Source: Burkholderiaceae bacterium
GTDB lineage: Bacteria; Pseudomonadota; Gammaproteobacteria; Burkholderiales; Burkholderiaceae_C
Direction: 5' to 3'
Assembly (NCBI GenBank): GCA_030654805.1
Contig: JAURWR010000072.1
Location: 1 to 64,000 of the forward strand
Length of the DNA: 64,000 bases
Positions 1 through 9,258 of the stretch are shown piece by piece. Position numbers and translations under genes: made by a program. The notes under the pieces are model-generated. The model saw only the letters and a program-made list of their open reading frames with translations, was not told where the DNA came from and did not search any database. Every line of letters starts with the position of its first letter. Within the stretch, counting starts at the first letter, position 1.

Positions 1-1
1 G

Positions 2-475
2 GACAGCACGCAGATGGGCAAGGACCTGGAGCGCGCGATGTGGCGCATGTATGCGCCGCACAAGGTCAAGTTCGCGGTCAGCGGCTGCCCGCGCAACTGC
101 GCCGAAGCGGGCATCAAGGACGTCGGCGTGATCGGCGTCGACAGTGGCTGGGAGATGTACATCGCCGGCAACGGCGGCATCAAGACCGAGGTCGCGCACT
201 TCTTCGTGAAGGTCAAGACGGCCGAGGAAGTGCTGGAGTACACCGGCGCGTTCTGCGAGCTGTACCGCCAGGAAGGTTGGTACCTGGAACGAACCGTGCA
301 TTACGTGAACCGAGTCGGCCTGGACTACGTGAAGAAAAAGATCCTCGACGACCACGAAGGGCGCAGGGCGCTGTGGGCGCAGCTGCAGGCAGCCCTCGAC
401 GGCGAACCTGATCCGTGGTTCGACTTCGACAAAGCATCGGTCGACACGCGGCAGTTCGAGGCCATCACGGTATGA
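2..475 (+). CDS. nirB: NADH-dependent assimilatory nitrite reductase large subunit, C-terminal part
   Basis: The reading frame is open from the window edge, so this is the 3' end of a longer gene. The protein carries SGCPRNCAEA, the second Cys-x3-Cys pair that holds the 4Fe-4S cluster bridged to siroheme in nitrite and sulfite reductases. The last 100 residues resemble the NirB tail, including YVKKKILDD. NirB reduces nitrite to ammonium in the cytoplasm with electrons from NADH. The stop codon overlaps the nirD start (ATGA), so the two are translationally coupled. The FAD and NADH domains lie upstream and cannot be seen here. Confidence 0.93.
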   Translation, partial: DSTQMGKDLERAMWRMYAPHKVKFAVSGCPRNCAEAGIKDVGVIGVDSGWEMYIAGNGGIKTEVAHFFVKVKTAEEVLEYTGAFCELYRQEGWYLERTVHYVNRVGLDYVKKKILDDHEGRRALWAQLQAALDGEPDPWFDFDKASVDTRQFEAITV

Positions 476-867
476 GCGAGATCAACATGAACGAGTGGAA
501 ACGAATCTGTCTGGTGAGCGACATCCCGGTGCTCGGCTCACGCCGCATTGCACGCGCGAAGGGCCTGGACGTCGCGGTGTTCCGCAATGGCGATGACCAG
601 GTGTTTGCGCTGCTCGACCGCTGTCCGCACAAGGGCGGCCCGTTGAGCCAGGGCATCGTCCACGGCGACAGCGTGGCCTGCCCGCTGCACAACTGGAACA
701 TCGCGTTCGGTGACGGCTGTGCCAAGGCACCCGACGAGGGCTGCGTGCCGAAGTTCGCGGTCAAGGTCGAGGGCGATGTGGTGCATCTGGACAGCCGTGA
801 GCTGGACACGCTCGCCACCGATCTGACTCGACCGATCGCCGGTCCGAAGCGCACCGAAGCGTTCTGA
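472..867 (+). CDS. nirD: nitrite reductase small subunit (Rieske-type)
   Basis: A 131-residue protein starting at the ATG that overlaps the nirB stop. It keeps a full Rieske pattern: CPHKGGPLSQG near residue 46 and CPLHNW near residue 66, so the Cys-x-His and Cys-x2-His ligands are present. Some enterobacterial NirD proteins have lost these ligands, so here a 2Fe-2S cluster is likely real. It partners NirB in nitrite reduction to ammonium. A longer in-frame upstream start at 415 exists but would lie deep inside nirB. Confidence 0.92.
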   Translation: MSEINMNEWKRICLVSDIPVLGSRRIARAKGLDVAVFRNGDDQVFALLDRCPHKGGPLSQGIVHGDSVACPLHNWNIAFGDGCAKAPDEGCVPKFAVKVEGDVVHLDSRELDTLATDLTRPIAGPKRTEAF

Positions 868-906
868 CGCCGACACCCGACAGACTTCCAGAAGCCAGGA
901 CTGACC

Positions 907-3165
907 ATGCTGTTTGGCCGTACCCAACGCAAGCCCATCTCCATCCCTGCGAAGCAGGTCAAGGAGTGGAAGTACACGACCTGCAACTACTGCTCTACAG
1001 GCTGCGCGATCGAGATCGGCCTGAACGACGACGGCAAGATCGTCACCAGCCGCGGCCACGCCGGCGCTGACGTCAACCGCGGCAAGCTGTGCATCAAGGG
1101 CCTGCTCGAACACGAACTGTTCGACTCGCCGGGGCGCGGCACGATGCCGCTGATGCGTGACAAGGCACACCTGCCGTTCCAGCCGACGAACTGGGACATG
1201 GCGCTCGACAAGACGGCCGCGAAGATCAAGGAAATCCAGGCCAAGTACGGCCGCGATTCGTTCGCGGTGGTGTCCACCGGCCAGTTGCTGACCGAGGAGT
1301 TCTACACACTGGGCAAGCTGGTGCGCGGCCAGATCGGCACCAACAACTACGACGGCAACACGACGCTGTGCATGGCCTCGGCGGTGTCGGGCTACAAGCG
1401 CTCGTTCGGCTCCGACGGCCCCCCAGGCTGCTACGGCGACTTCGAGCACACGCACTGCCTGATGGCCTTCGGCTCCAACCTGCCGGAGCAGCATCCGATC
1501 ATCTACTGGCGCCTGAAGGAAGCACTGGAGAAGCGCAAGTTCCCGCTGATCGTCGTCGACCCGCGCGTCACGATGCTGGCGCAGTTCGCCGACATCCACC
1601 TGCCGATCACGCCGGGCACCGACACCGTGCTGATCAACGCCATGATGCATGTGATCTTCAAGGAAGGTCTGCAGGACGACGACTACATCGCGAAGCACAC
1701 GCAGGGCATCGCCGGCCTGCGCGAACTGCTGGCCGACTACGACCCGAAGATCGCGCAGCACGTCTGTGGTATCGACGAGGACCGCATCCGCACGGTGGCG
1801 CGCATCTATGCGAAGGCGCCCGCCGCAATGAGCATCTGGACGATGGGCATCAACCAGTCCACGCACGGCTCCGATGGTGTCGTCAACATCAACAATCTGA
1901 ATCTCATCACCGGCAACATCGGCATCCCCGGGGGCACCAGCCTGTCGATCACAGGCCAGTGCAACGCGATGGGCACGCGCGAATGGTCGTCGTGCTCGGG
2001 CCTGCCCGGCTACCGCGTGCTGGAGAAGGAAAAAGACCGCAAGACGGTCGCCGATTTCTGGGGCATAGACGAGAGCTTCTTCCCAGCCGCGCGCGGTCTG
2101 GCTCAGACCGACATCTTCCCGGCCATCGAGACCGGCGAGATCAAGGGGCTGTGGCTGGTAGCGACCAACCCGATGACCTCGATGGCGAACCAGCCGCGCA
2201 TCGTCAAGGCGATGGAGAACCTCGAATTCCTGGTCGTGCAGGATGTGTATGAAGACGTCGAGACCAACAAGTACTCGCACGTCTTCCTGCCCGCCGCAGT
2301 GTGGGCCGAGAAGGAAGGCTGCCATACCAACACCGAGCGCCGTGTCAACCTGACGCGCAACGTGCTCAAGCCCTACGCTGACAGCAAGCCCGATTTCTGG
2401 ATCTTCAACGAGATGTCCAAGCGGTTCGAGGACCGCAACAAGATCCACTTCCCCGAGACGCCCGAAGGCGCATTCGAGGAAATGAAGGCGCTGTCGAAAG
2501 GGGCAGGGCGCACGCTCGACATCTCCGGCATGAGCTACGACCGCATCGAGGCGGCACGCGGTATCCAGTGGCCGTACAGCGAGGCGCAGGCCGCAGCCGA
2601 TGCGGCCAAGATCAGCAGCGCAGGCGTCATCGACGGTGGCTTCGACATGAAGCAGCGCCAGGACTACCTCGGCAACCCGCGCCTCTACACCGACGGCAAG
2701 TTCCAGACGCCCGACGGCCACGCGAAGCTGATCCCGGTGCGCTTCGTCAACAACAACGAATGCCCCGATGCCGAGTACCCGTTCTGGCTGAACTCGGGCC
2801 GGGTGGTCGAGCATTTCCACACCCGCACGCGCACCGGAAAGATCGGCAACTGCAACAAGTTCAGCCCGACGCCGTACATGGAAATGAACCCCGATGCGGC
2901 CGAGGAGCTGGGCATCGAGCATTCGAGCTATGTGCGCTTGGTCAGCCGGCGCGGCGACGCGGTGGTGATGGTGCAACTGACGCAGCGCGTCGGCCGCGAC
3001 ATGCTGTTCGTGCCGTTCCATTTCCACGACTGCGTCAACCGCCTGACGCTCGGCCTGCTCGACCCGCATTCGCGCCAACCCGCGTTCAAGCAGAACGCGG
3101 TGCGCGTCGAGAAGATCGACCAGAAAGAGGCGGCGCGCTTCAACCTTGAGCGCCGGGCGTTTTGA
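907..3165 (+). CDS. nasA: molybdopterin nitrate reductase catalytic subunit, NasA-type
   Basis: This 752-residue protein belongs to the molybdopterin oxidoreductase (DMSO reductase) superfamily. It starts with a 4Fe-4S motif whose cysteines are at about residues 26, 29, 33 and 62 (CNYCSTGC, then GKLCIKG), followed by the molybdopterin domains and a C-terminal dinucleotide-binding domain. The N-terminus has no twin-arginine signal, so the enzyme should stay in the cytoplasm. Its position between nirBD and a siroheme methyltransferase gene points to assimilatory nitrate reduction. It lacks the extra C-terminal 2Fe-2S domain of longer NasA proteins, consistent with electrons coming from the iron-sulfur/membrane protein encoded next. 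Substrate specificity is inferred from context. Confidence 0.85.
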   Translation: MLFGRTQRKPISIPAKQVKEWKYTTCNYCSTGCAIEIGLNDDGKIVTSRGHAGADVNRGKLCIKGLLEHELFDSPGRGTMPLMRDKAHLPFQPTNWDMALDKTAAKIKEIQAKYGRDSFAVVSTGQLLTEEFYTLGKLVRGQIGTNNYDGNTTLCMASAVSGYKRSFGSDGPPGCYGDFEHTHCLMAFGSNLPEQHPIIYWRLKEALEKRKFPLIVVDPRVTMLAQFADIHLPITPGTDTVLINAMMHVIFKEGLQDDDYIAKHTQGIAGLRELLADYDPKIAQHVCGIDEDRIRTVARIYAKAPAAMSIWTMGINQSTHGSDGVVNINNLNLITGNIGIPGGTSLSITGQCNAMGTREWSSCSGLPGYRVLEKEKDRKTVADFWGIDESFFPAARGLAQTDIFPAIETGEIKGLWLVATNPMTSMANQPRIVKAMENLEFLVVQDVYEDVETNKYSHVFLPAAVWAEKEGCHTNTERRVNLTRNVLKPYADSKPDFWIFNEMSKRFEDRNKIHFPETPEGAFEEMKALSKGAGRTLDISGMSYDRIEAARGIQWPYSEAQAAADAAKISSAGVIDGGFDMKQRQDYLGNPRLYTDGKFQTPDGHAKLIPVRFVNNNECPDAEYPFWLNSGRVVEHFHTRTRTGKIGNCNKFSPTPYMEMNPDAAEELGIEHSSYVRLVSRRGDAVVMVQLTQRVGRDMLFVPFHFHDCVNRLTLGLLDPHSRQPAFKQNAVRVEKIDQKEAARFNLERRAF

Positions 3166-3628
3166 TCGCTGGCCCCGCTGACATGAAACCCTCTGGACGT
3201 TTATTTGAATGCTTAGGCTTGCGCGGCAAAGGCACGCTCGGGCAGGCCGCAGCGCAACAGCTCCGCGGTCTCCGCTGCGCTCCGACTCCCCTCCGATGCT
3301 CGGGCTTGCGGCCGCGTCGCGGAACTCACTTCGCTCACTGCGTTCGCTTCGTTCAAACAACCGCGACGAGTCAGTGGTTGATGCGCGCTGCGCGCGCGGC
3401 CAATTGCCCTGCGCTACTCGGCACCTCGCAGGCGCGCCGCAGCCTGCCCGCGCGCGCCTTTGCTGATCGGGTTTCAGTGTTCGCAGAGAAACAACCCTCC
3501 CGCGAGGCACTGACGAACAGCGGCGTGCGGTATCAGCAAGCTTCAACTCACAGCCGCAAGCAGGGTGGTAGCAAGCCAGCATCGTTTCGGGTGTCACCGG
3601 TCATGTGCCACCCCATGGAGTCCTTGAA
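3166..3628. repeat. non-coding spacer with Burkholderiales-type intergenic repeat
   Basis: These 463 bases lie between the catalytic subunit and its probable partner. They contain low-complexity runs built from short echoes such as CACTTCGCTCACTGCGTTCGC and GCGCGCTGCGCGCGCGG. Sequence of this style recurs between genes in many Burkholderiales genomes. Open frames across it have no recognisable protein features. A Shine-Dalgarno GGAG at 3617-3620 belongs to the next gene. No clear terminator was found. Confidence 0.55.
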
Positions 3629-5611
3629 ATGAACACCCGCACACTGCCCATCGACGACCTGATCGCTTCTGCGTCGACGACGATGGACTTCATGCCGCCG
3701 CCCGCTCCCCGCAAGATCTGGGAGATCCGCACCGAAGAGCAGTCTTACGCCCGGCTGTCCGACCTCGACATTCCCGAGACCAACCGCTATGGCCAGAAGA
3801 TCGATCTGATCGACCTGACCGAAAAGAATGCGCCGGTCGGCCGCTCGATGTACATCAACGAGAACCCGGCGGTCGGTACCAACCCGAACCGCAACAAGCA
3901 GCACGGCTTCTATTTCACCGCCGACAACTGCATCGGCTGCCACGCCTGTGAAGCCGCGTGCAGCGAGAAGAACGACAACCCGGCGCACCTGGCGTTCCGT
4001 TCGGTCGGCTATGTCGAGGGTGGCAGCTTCCCCGACTACAAGCGCATGAACATCTCGATGGCGTGCAACCACTGCGACGATCCGGTGTGCCTGAAGGGCT
4101 GCCCGACACGCGCCTACACCAAGCACGCCGAATACGGTGCAGTGCTGCAAGACCCGGAAACCTGCTTCGGCTGTGGCTACTGCACCTGGGTCTGCCCGTA
4201 CAACGCGCCGCAGCTCGACCCGGTGAAGGGCCAGGTCTCAAAGTGCAACATGTGCGTCGACCGGCTTGAAGTCGGCCTGAAGCCCGCCTGCGTCGCGGCC
4301 TGTGTCGGCAATGCGCTCGACTTCGGCGTCATCGAGAAGATCCCCGAAGGCCGCGAGCAGGCGCGCGTCGAGATCCCTGGCTTCCCGTCGCCCGAGATCA
4401 CGCAGCCGAACATCCGCTTCCAGCAGATCAAGCAACTGCCTGACGAGATGAAGCGCACCGACTCGATGCCGCTTAAGTACCACAAGGACGACAAGGGCCG
4501 TTACCGCCCGGCGATCGACCAGAAAAGGGGGCAGGAGATGCACTGGAACTTCACGCGGCTGAGCTCGCGCGAGAACCCGCTGGTGCTGTTCACGCTGGCG
4601 GCGCAAATGGCGGCGGGCGCATTCGCCTTGCAGTTCCTCGGCGCGCTGGCCGGCATCGGCGGCTTCGTCGCGTTCGCGCAATCGGCGCTGTACGTGCCGC
4701 TGGCGATCGTCAATGTGATGCTGGTCGCGTTCGGTCTGTTCATGTCGACGATGCACCTGGGCAAGCCCAAGCGCTTCTACCGCGGCTTCAACAACCTGCG
4801 CCATTCGCCGGTCTCGCGCGAAGGACTGGGCATCGCCATCTTCGTCGGTGCGATGGGCGCGCACACCGCCTTCAGCCTGCCGGACGCACCGTGGTTCCAG
4901 GCGATCTGGCAACGCGTGTTCGGGGCGGACATCTCCAGCCTGATCAGCATTCCGGTGGTGCACGGTATCGCGACCTTCTTCGGCGTGATCGCCGTGCTGG
5001 GCAGCGCGGTCGGCCTGTATTACATGAACCGCTGCTACCGCATCAAGGCGCGGCCGTTCTGGAACCACTGGCAGGTCGCTACTGCCTTCATCGGCAGCGC
5101 GCTGTCACTGGGCGCCTTGCTGGCGGGTGCGGTGATGATCCCGACGCTGGCGCTCAGCGGCCTCAGCGTGTTCGGCGCGACCTGGGTCTGCGGCATCGTG
5201 CTGGCGACCGGTCTGATCGTCGAAGGCATCGGCCACCGGGCCCATGCCCGCGACATGGGCCGTGCCGAGCATGAAGGCGGTGCGTCGTACTACGTGCAGA
5301 CCACCACTTTCGGCAAGACCTTCCTGCTGCGCAACGCGCTGCTGGGCACCAACATCGCGCTGGCCTGTGCCCTGTTGGCCGTCATGCTGTTGCGCGACGG
5401 CCCCGGCATCACCACGCTGATGGGCTGGGCCGTGGTCGGCGTGATCGCGGTGGCGACCAGCCTGATCGGCCGCGCGCTGTTCTACGTGCTGGTCATTCCG
5501 ACCACGATGCCCGGCGCCTTCTTCTGGAAGAACAAGGGTTTCGAGGACCACGCCCGGGCCATCGGTCTGGCGAACATGCCACAGGTCGGCGTGGCGCCGT
5601 TGCGGCATTGA
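3629..5611 (+). CDS. fused DmsB-like ferredoxin and DmsC-like membrane anchor subunit
   Basis: This 660-residue protein has two parts. Residues 100-230 hold four cysteine clusters of the DmsB/NrfC type (CIGCHACEAAC, CNHCDDPVCLKGC, CFGCGYCTWVC, and CNMCVDR with CVAACVG), enough for four 4Fe-4S centres. From about residue 320 onward there are roughly eight hydrophobic helices like DmsC/NrfD anchors, which in this family oxidise quinol. The fusion would pass electrons from the quinol pool to the adjacent molybdoenzyme. ATG 3629 is chosen because GGAG sits 8 bases upstream; a GTG at 3605 is in frame but less likely. No Tat signal is present, so the iron-sulfur half should face the cytoplasm. Confidence 0.85.
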   Translation: MNTRTLPIDDLIASASTTMDFMPPPAPRKIWEIRTEEQSYARLSDLDIPETNRYGQKIDLIDLTEKNAPVGRSMYINENPAVGTNPNRNKQHGFYFTADNCIGCHACEAACSEKNDNPAHLAFRSVGYVEGGSFPDYKRMNISMACNHCDDPVCLKGCPTRAYTKHAEYGAVLQDPETCFGCGYCTWVCPYNAPQLDPVKGQVSKCNMCVDRLEVGLKPACVAACVGNALDFGVIEKIPEGREQARVEIPGFPSPEITQPNIRFQQIKQLPDEMKRTDSMPLKYHKDDKGRYRPAIDQKRGQEMHWNFTRLSSRENPLVLFTLAAQMAAGAFALQFLGALAGIGGFVAFAQSALYVPLAIVNVMLVAFGLFMSTMHLGKPKRFYRGFNNLRHSPVSREGLGIAIFVGAMGAHTAFSLPDAPWFQAIWQRVFGADISSLISIPVVHGIATFFGVIAVLGSAVGLYYMNRCYRIKARPFWNHWQVATAFIGSALSLGALLAGAVMIPTLALSGLSVFGATWVCGIVLATGLIVEGIGHRAHARDMGRAEHEGGASYYVQTTTFGKTFLLRNALLGTNIALACALLAVMLLRDGPGITTLMGWAVVGVIAVATSLIGRALFYVLVIPTTMPGAFFWKNKGFEDHARAIGLANMPQVGVAPLRH

Positions 5612-5616
5612 ACGCC

Positions 5617-6435
5617 ATGACGACATCTGTCTGTTCCACCGACGCGGTTTCCCACCCGGCTGTCTGGCTGGTCGGCGCCGGCCCGGGCGATCCGGAGTTG
5701 CTGACCCTGAAGGCCGTGCGCGCCATCCGGCGCGCGACCCTGCTGCTGGTCGACGATCTGGTCAGCGATGCGGTGCTGCGCTACGCGCGACGCTCGACGC
5801 GCATCGTGCGCGTCGGCAAGCGCGGCGGTTGCCAGAGCACGCCGCAGGCCTTCATCCAGCAACTGATGCTGCGTGAGGCGCAGGCCGGCGAGCGCGTCGT
5901 GCGGCTGAAGGGCGGCGACCCGTTCGTGTTCGGGCGCGGTGGCGAGGAGGCCGAGTACCTGCGATTGCACGGCGTCGAGGTCGAGGTCGTCAACGGCATC
6001 ACCTCCGGGCTGGCTGCCGCCACCGCCTTGAACGTGCCGCTGACGCACCGCGAGCACGCGCACGGCGTGATCCTGGTCACCGGTCATGCCCGCCACGATG
6101 AGGCCGGGCTGCACTGGCCGACGCTGGCAGCGGCCGCCGCACAAGGGCTGACGCTGGTCATCTACATGAGTGTCGCCACCGCCGCCGACGTACAGGCCGG
6201 CCTGCTGCACTCGTTGCCGGCGACGACGCCGGTCGCGGTGGTCCAGCACGCCAGCCTGCCACAGCAACGCCACGCCGTCGGCGTGCTGGGTGGCCTGGTG
6301 ACGATGATTGCGCAGCACGGCCTGGGCAGTCCGGCCATCATCCTGGTCGGTGACGTGTTGAGCGGTCTGCGGCAGGTGAGTGGCGTCGATCCGGCCGTCG
6401 AATCGTTCAGCGCGCCTGCCGCACGCGCGGCCTGA
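5617..6435 (+). CDS. cobA: uroporphyrinogen-III C-methyltransferase
   Basis: A 272-residue tetrapyrrole methylase with the SUMT signatures VGAGPGDPELLTLKAVR near the N-terminus and GGDPFVFGRGGEE about 90 residues later. It makes precorrin-2 from uroporphyrinogen III with two SAM molecules, the first step to siroheme. Siroheme is the prosthetic group of NirB, which explains its place at the end of the nitrate/nitrite operon. It is the single-domain form, without the dehydrogenase/ferrochelatase part of CysG. The start is ATG 5617 or the TTG at 5608 that overlaps the previous stop. Confidence 0.9.
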   Translation: MTTSVCSTDAVSHPAVWLVGAGPGDPELLTLKAVRAIRRATLLLVDDLVSDAVLRYARRSTRIVRVGKRGGCQSTPQAFIQQLMLREAQAGERVVRLKGGDPFVFGRGGEEAEYLRLHGVEVEVVNGITSGLAAATALNVPLTHREHAHGVILVTGHARHDEAGLHWPTLAAAAAQGLTLVIYMSVATAADVQAGLLHSLPATTPVAVVQHASLPQQRHAVGVLGGLVTMIAQHGLGSPAIILVGDVLSGLRQVSGVDPAVESFSAPAARAA

Positions 6436-6442
6436 GGTCACG

Positions 6443-6465
6443 CCGCACCCGGTCGTCGGGTGCGG
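6443..6465 (+). terminator. hairpin after cobA, possible terminator
   Basis: Perfect 9-base arms CCGCACCCG and CGGGTGCGG enclose a 5-base loop just after the cobA stop. There is no T-run on the plus strand, so intrinsic termination is uncertain; it could instead protect the transcript end. Confidence 0.4.
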
Positions 6466-6538
6466 AATGTCGCAGGATCGGTCACCGCGTCGCCCGGCCT
6501 GCGTGATCGAGGGGCTGCTCTGGCAGTACGCTCGCGAG

Positions 6539-8074
6539 ATGACCGCCCTGTACCGAACCGTTCTGCTGTGTGTGGCTGCGTGGCTGGGCAGCGCGGCGGC
6601 CCATGCGGCCGAACCGATGGCCCCCGAAGTGATGGCGGCGCTGCGCGAATCGGGCGTGCCGTTGAAGAACTTCGGCTTCTACGCCCAGCCCGTCGAGAAG
6701 CTGCCCGAAGGCGCCGGTCCGGTGCTGGCGTCGATGAACGCCGAGCAGACGTTCCTGCTCGCATCGACCACCAAGGTGGTCACCTCGCTGGCGGCGCTCG
6801 ATCTGCTCGGCCCGGCCTACAGCTGGCCGCTGCGCGCACATGCCACGCGTCCGGTGGTGGGCGGCCAGTTGCGCGGCGACCTGGTGATCGCCGGCAACCG
6901 GCACACCATCACCACCACCGAGTTGAGACAGTGGTTCCAGCAGATGCGGGTCGAGGGGCTGCAGGGCATCACCGGCCAGATGGTGCTCGAAGGGGTGCTG
7001 CTGGTGCCGGAGGACGATGCGGCCGACACCGCGGCCGCGCTGGAAGCCGGCGACGCCCGCCGCGCGCAAGCCGAGCGGGCCCGACCCGAGGCGGCCGTGG
7101 CCCACGACGACGGGTCGATGGTGTTGTCCATCGAGCCCGGTCCCGGCGATCGCGCCAAGATCACGCTGACGCCGAAGCCCGTCGGTGTGGTGGTGGTCAA
7201 CGAGGTGCTGATGGGTGGGACCTGCGACGCCTGGGCGCGCTGGAGCAACCCGAGCGACAGCGTCGACGGCACGCCGCATCTGTGGGTGCGCGGCCGCTGG
7301 GACGTCAACTGCCCGAAGGAATACGTCGCCTACGTCCGCCCGCTGCCCGGCATGAAGTACGCGCCCGACGTGGTGCTGCCGGCGTCGGATCGCGCCTCGG
7401 CACCGAAGCCGGCGACCTCGCTCGCCCGCACGGTCGCGGCGCTGTGGGCCGAAACCGGCGGCATGCTGCGCGGTCACGTGGTCGAGGTCGAAGATCGGCC
7501 GTTGCAGCCCGGCGGTGCCGTGGCGAAGGCCACCTGGTCCAGCACCTACTCGATTCCGCTGGCGCAGGTGGTGCGCGAGATCAACAAGACCAGCGACAAC
7601 GTCGCCGCGCGCAGCCTGCTGCTGTCGCTGTCCGGCGATCCAGGCACCGAGAACCAGGCGCGGCAAAGCGCGAAGGCCCGCGTCCACGAATGGCTGCGGG
7701 CACAGGGGTTGATCGATGGGGACATCCGTGTCGACCTCGGTTCCGGCCAGTCGCGCGAAGAGCGCGGCAAGCCACGGGCGATGGTGCAGCTGCTGTGCAA
7801 CGCCTGGCGGGCCGAAGGCGCACAGGCCTTCGTCAACTCGCTGCCGATCGCCGGTGTCGACGGCACGCTGGTCAACCGCATGCGCAACGGGCTGGCGACC
7901 GGCCAGGCCTTCCTGAAGACCGGCACGCTGAGCGACACCCGCGCGCTCGCCGGCTATGTGCGCGGCCGCAGCGGCGTCGTCTATGCGGTGACGGCCATCG
8001 TCAACCACCCGGACGCGGCGCGCGCCCGCTCCGCGCTGGATGTGTTCATCGGCTGGGTGGTCAAGCACGGGTAG
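6539..8074 (+). CDS. dacB: D-alanyl-D-alanine carboxypeptidase/endopeptidase, PBP4 family
   Basis: A 511-residue exported serine peptidase. A signal peptide ends near residue 23 (AHA before AEP). The three penicillin-binding motifs are visible: SxxK as STTK at about 76-79, SDN within NKTSDNVAARS, and KTG within FLKTGTLSD. PBP4 enzymes trim or cut peptide cross-links of periplasmic peptidoglycan. Start ATG 6539 is chosen because it begins the signal peptide; the frame remains open further upstream. Confidence 0.9.
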   Translation: MTALYRTVLLCVAAWLGSAAAHAAEPMAPEVMAALRESGVPLKNFGFYAQPVEKLPEGAGPVLASMNAEQTFLLASTTKVVTSLAALDLLGPAYSWPLRAHATRPVVGGQLRGDLVIAGNRHTITTTELRQWFQQMRVEGLQGITGQMVLEGVLLVPEDDAADTAAALEAGDARRAQAERARPEAAVAHDDGSMVLSIEPGPGDRAKITLTPKPVGVVVVNEVLMGGTCDAWARWSNPSDSVDGTPHLWVRGRWDVNCPKEYVAYVRPLPGMKYAPDVVLPASDRASAPKPATSLARTVAALWAETGGMLRGHVVEVEDRPLQPGGAVAKATWSSTYSIPLAQVVREINKTSDNVAARSLLLSLSGDPGTENQARQSAKARVHEWLRAQGLIDGDIRVDLGSGQSREERGKPRAMVQLLCNAWRAEGAQAFVNSLPIAGVDGTLVNRMRNGLATGQAFLKTGTLSDTRALAGYVRGRSGVVYAVTAIVNHPDAARARSALDVFIGWVVKHG

Positions 8075-8412
8075 CGCGATCCAGCTTGGTCGACTCGCCC
8101 CTGGCGGAGCTATTACCCCCCGCGTGTTGCGAGCAGCCTGACACCAACACGGCCTTATGCCGGCTGCGACCTGGCCTATGGATTGACGACCTCGATCAGT
8201 CGCTCAACATGGCAGTCGAACGCGAACACTGGTTCCCGCGCGATCTTCGATCCTGCCGATCGCCACATGAAGGTCGGCGCTGGGCATCGAATCCGTGCTC
8301 ACGGGTCTGTTCAGAACGACCGTTTGACCAGGTTCCCGCTGGCCGGCGACTGGCAGCCGCTAGCATTCCCAGCTAATGACGGTCCCATTGAGCCGTCAGA
8401 CGGGGATCACGG
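8075..8412. other. 338-base spacer without a recognised gene
   Basis: Between dacB and the small membrane protein there is no convincing reading frame. Short open frames cross it, but they lack a plausible start site and recognisable domains. The last part must hold the promoter for the downstream tadA-ldcA genes, although no strong promoter match was found. Confidence 0.4.
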
Positions 8413-8649
8413 ATGCGGATGTTGCTGGGTATCGTCGGTTTGCTGGTGACGTTGGCGATCGTCTCGATGATCGCGAAGACGCAGCTGAGGCAGGTGGTGG
8501 CTCCAGCGCCGGAATCGGCGGCCGCCTCGGCCGTCGAAGGTACCGAATCGATGGCTTCCACACCGACCCGCGATCTGCCGCGCAAGATCCAGGACGACCT
8601 GACCCGCGCGATGCAGCAGGTGCCGGCCCGTGACGACGACTCCCGCTGA
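8413..8649 (+). CDS. small single-pass membrane protein, unknown function
   Basis: A 78-residue product. Residues 1-20 form one hydrophobic helix (LLGIVGLLVTLAIVSMI), followed by a polar, Ala/Pro-rich segment and a charged C-terminus. It ends 9 bases before tadA, so the two are probably co-transcribed. No family was recognised. ATG 8419 is an alternative start. Confidence 0.6.
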   Translation: MRMLLGIVGLLVTLAIVSMIAKTQLRQVVAPAPESAAASAVEGTESMASTPTRDLPRKIQDDLTRAMQQVPARDDDSR

Positions 8650-8658
8650 GTCGACGGC

Positions 8659-9258
8659 ATGACGGCACCTATCTCGCCGCAGGACGAAGCCGCCATGCGC
8701 ATCGCGCTCGACCAGGCGCACAACGCCTGGCTCGTTGGCGAGGTACCGGTCGGCGCGGTGATCCTGCGCGCGGGCCAGGTGATCGCCACCGGCTACAACC
8801 GGCCGATCACCCAGCACGACCCGACCGCGCATGCCGAAATCGTCGCGCTGCGCCACGCGGCCACCTTGCTCGGCAACTACCGGCTGCCCGAGTGCGAGCT
8901 GTACGTGACGCTGGAGCCCTGCGCGATGTGCGCGATGGCGCTGATGCACGCACGCTTCAAGCGCGTGGTGTTCGGCGCGACCGACCCGAAGACCGGTGCC
9001 GCCGGGTCGGTGATCGACCTGTTCGCGCAGCCACAGTTGAACCACCACACACAGTTGCAGGGCGGCGTGCTGGCCGACGAATGCAGCACGGTGCTGCGTG
9101 ATTTTTTCGCCGAACGGCGGCAGCAGTACCGGCAGCGCCGAGCCGGCCTCTCGACCGACAGCGCGCTCGAAACTGCGGAAACGGGCGCCCCTTTCATCCC
9201 GGCCGGTGAGGCATCCGAGCTGCCGCCTGCGACTGACCTTTTCCTGAAGTCCCGATGA
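8659..9258 (+). CDS. tadA: tRNA-specific adenosine deaminase
   Basis: A 199-residue cytidine/deoxycytidylate deaminase-fold protein. The zinc and catalytic motifs HAE (58-60) and PCAMC (87-91) are intact. TadA converts adenosine 34 to inosine in the tRNA-Arg(ACG) anticodon. The catalytic domain ends near residue 165. The remaining 35 residues are an extension rich in acidic and small residues that typical TadA proteins lack. The stop overlaps the ldcA start (ATGA). Confidence 0.93.
   Translation: MTAPISPQDEAAMRIALDQAHNAWLVGEVPVGAVILRAGQVIATGYNRPITQHDPTAHAEIVALRHAATLLGNYRLPECELYVTLEPCAMCAMALMHARFKRVVFGATDPKTGAAGSVIDLFAQPQLNHHTQLQGGVLADECSTVLRDFFAERRQQYRQRRAGLSTDSALETAETGAPFIPAGEASELPPATDLFLKSR

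Noticed and set aside
538-3597. Long minus-strand open frame opposite nirD and nasA
   Set aside because: It mirrors the codon pattern of the real plus-strand genes in very GC-rich DNA and has low-complexity, Arg/Val/Ala-rich content without domains.
3162-3632. Plus-strand frame of 156 codons in the spacer before the DmsBC-like gene
   Set aside because: It runs through repeat-like sequence, lacks a ribosome site and overlaps the real start of the next gene.
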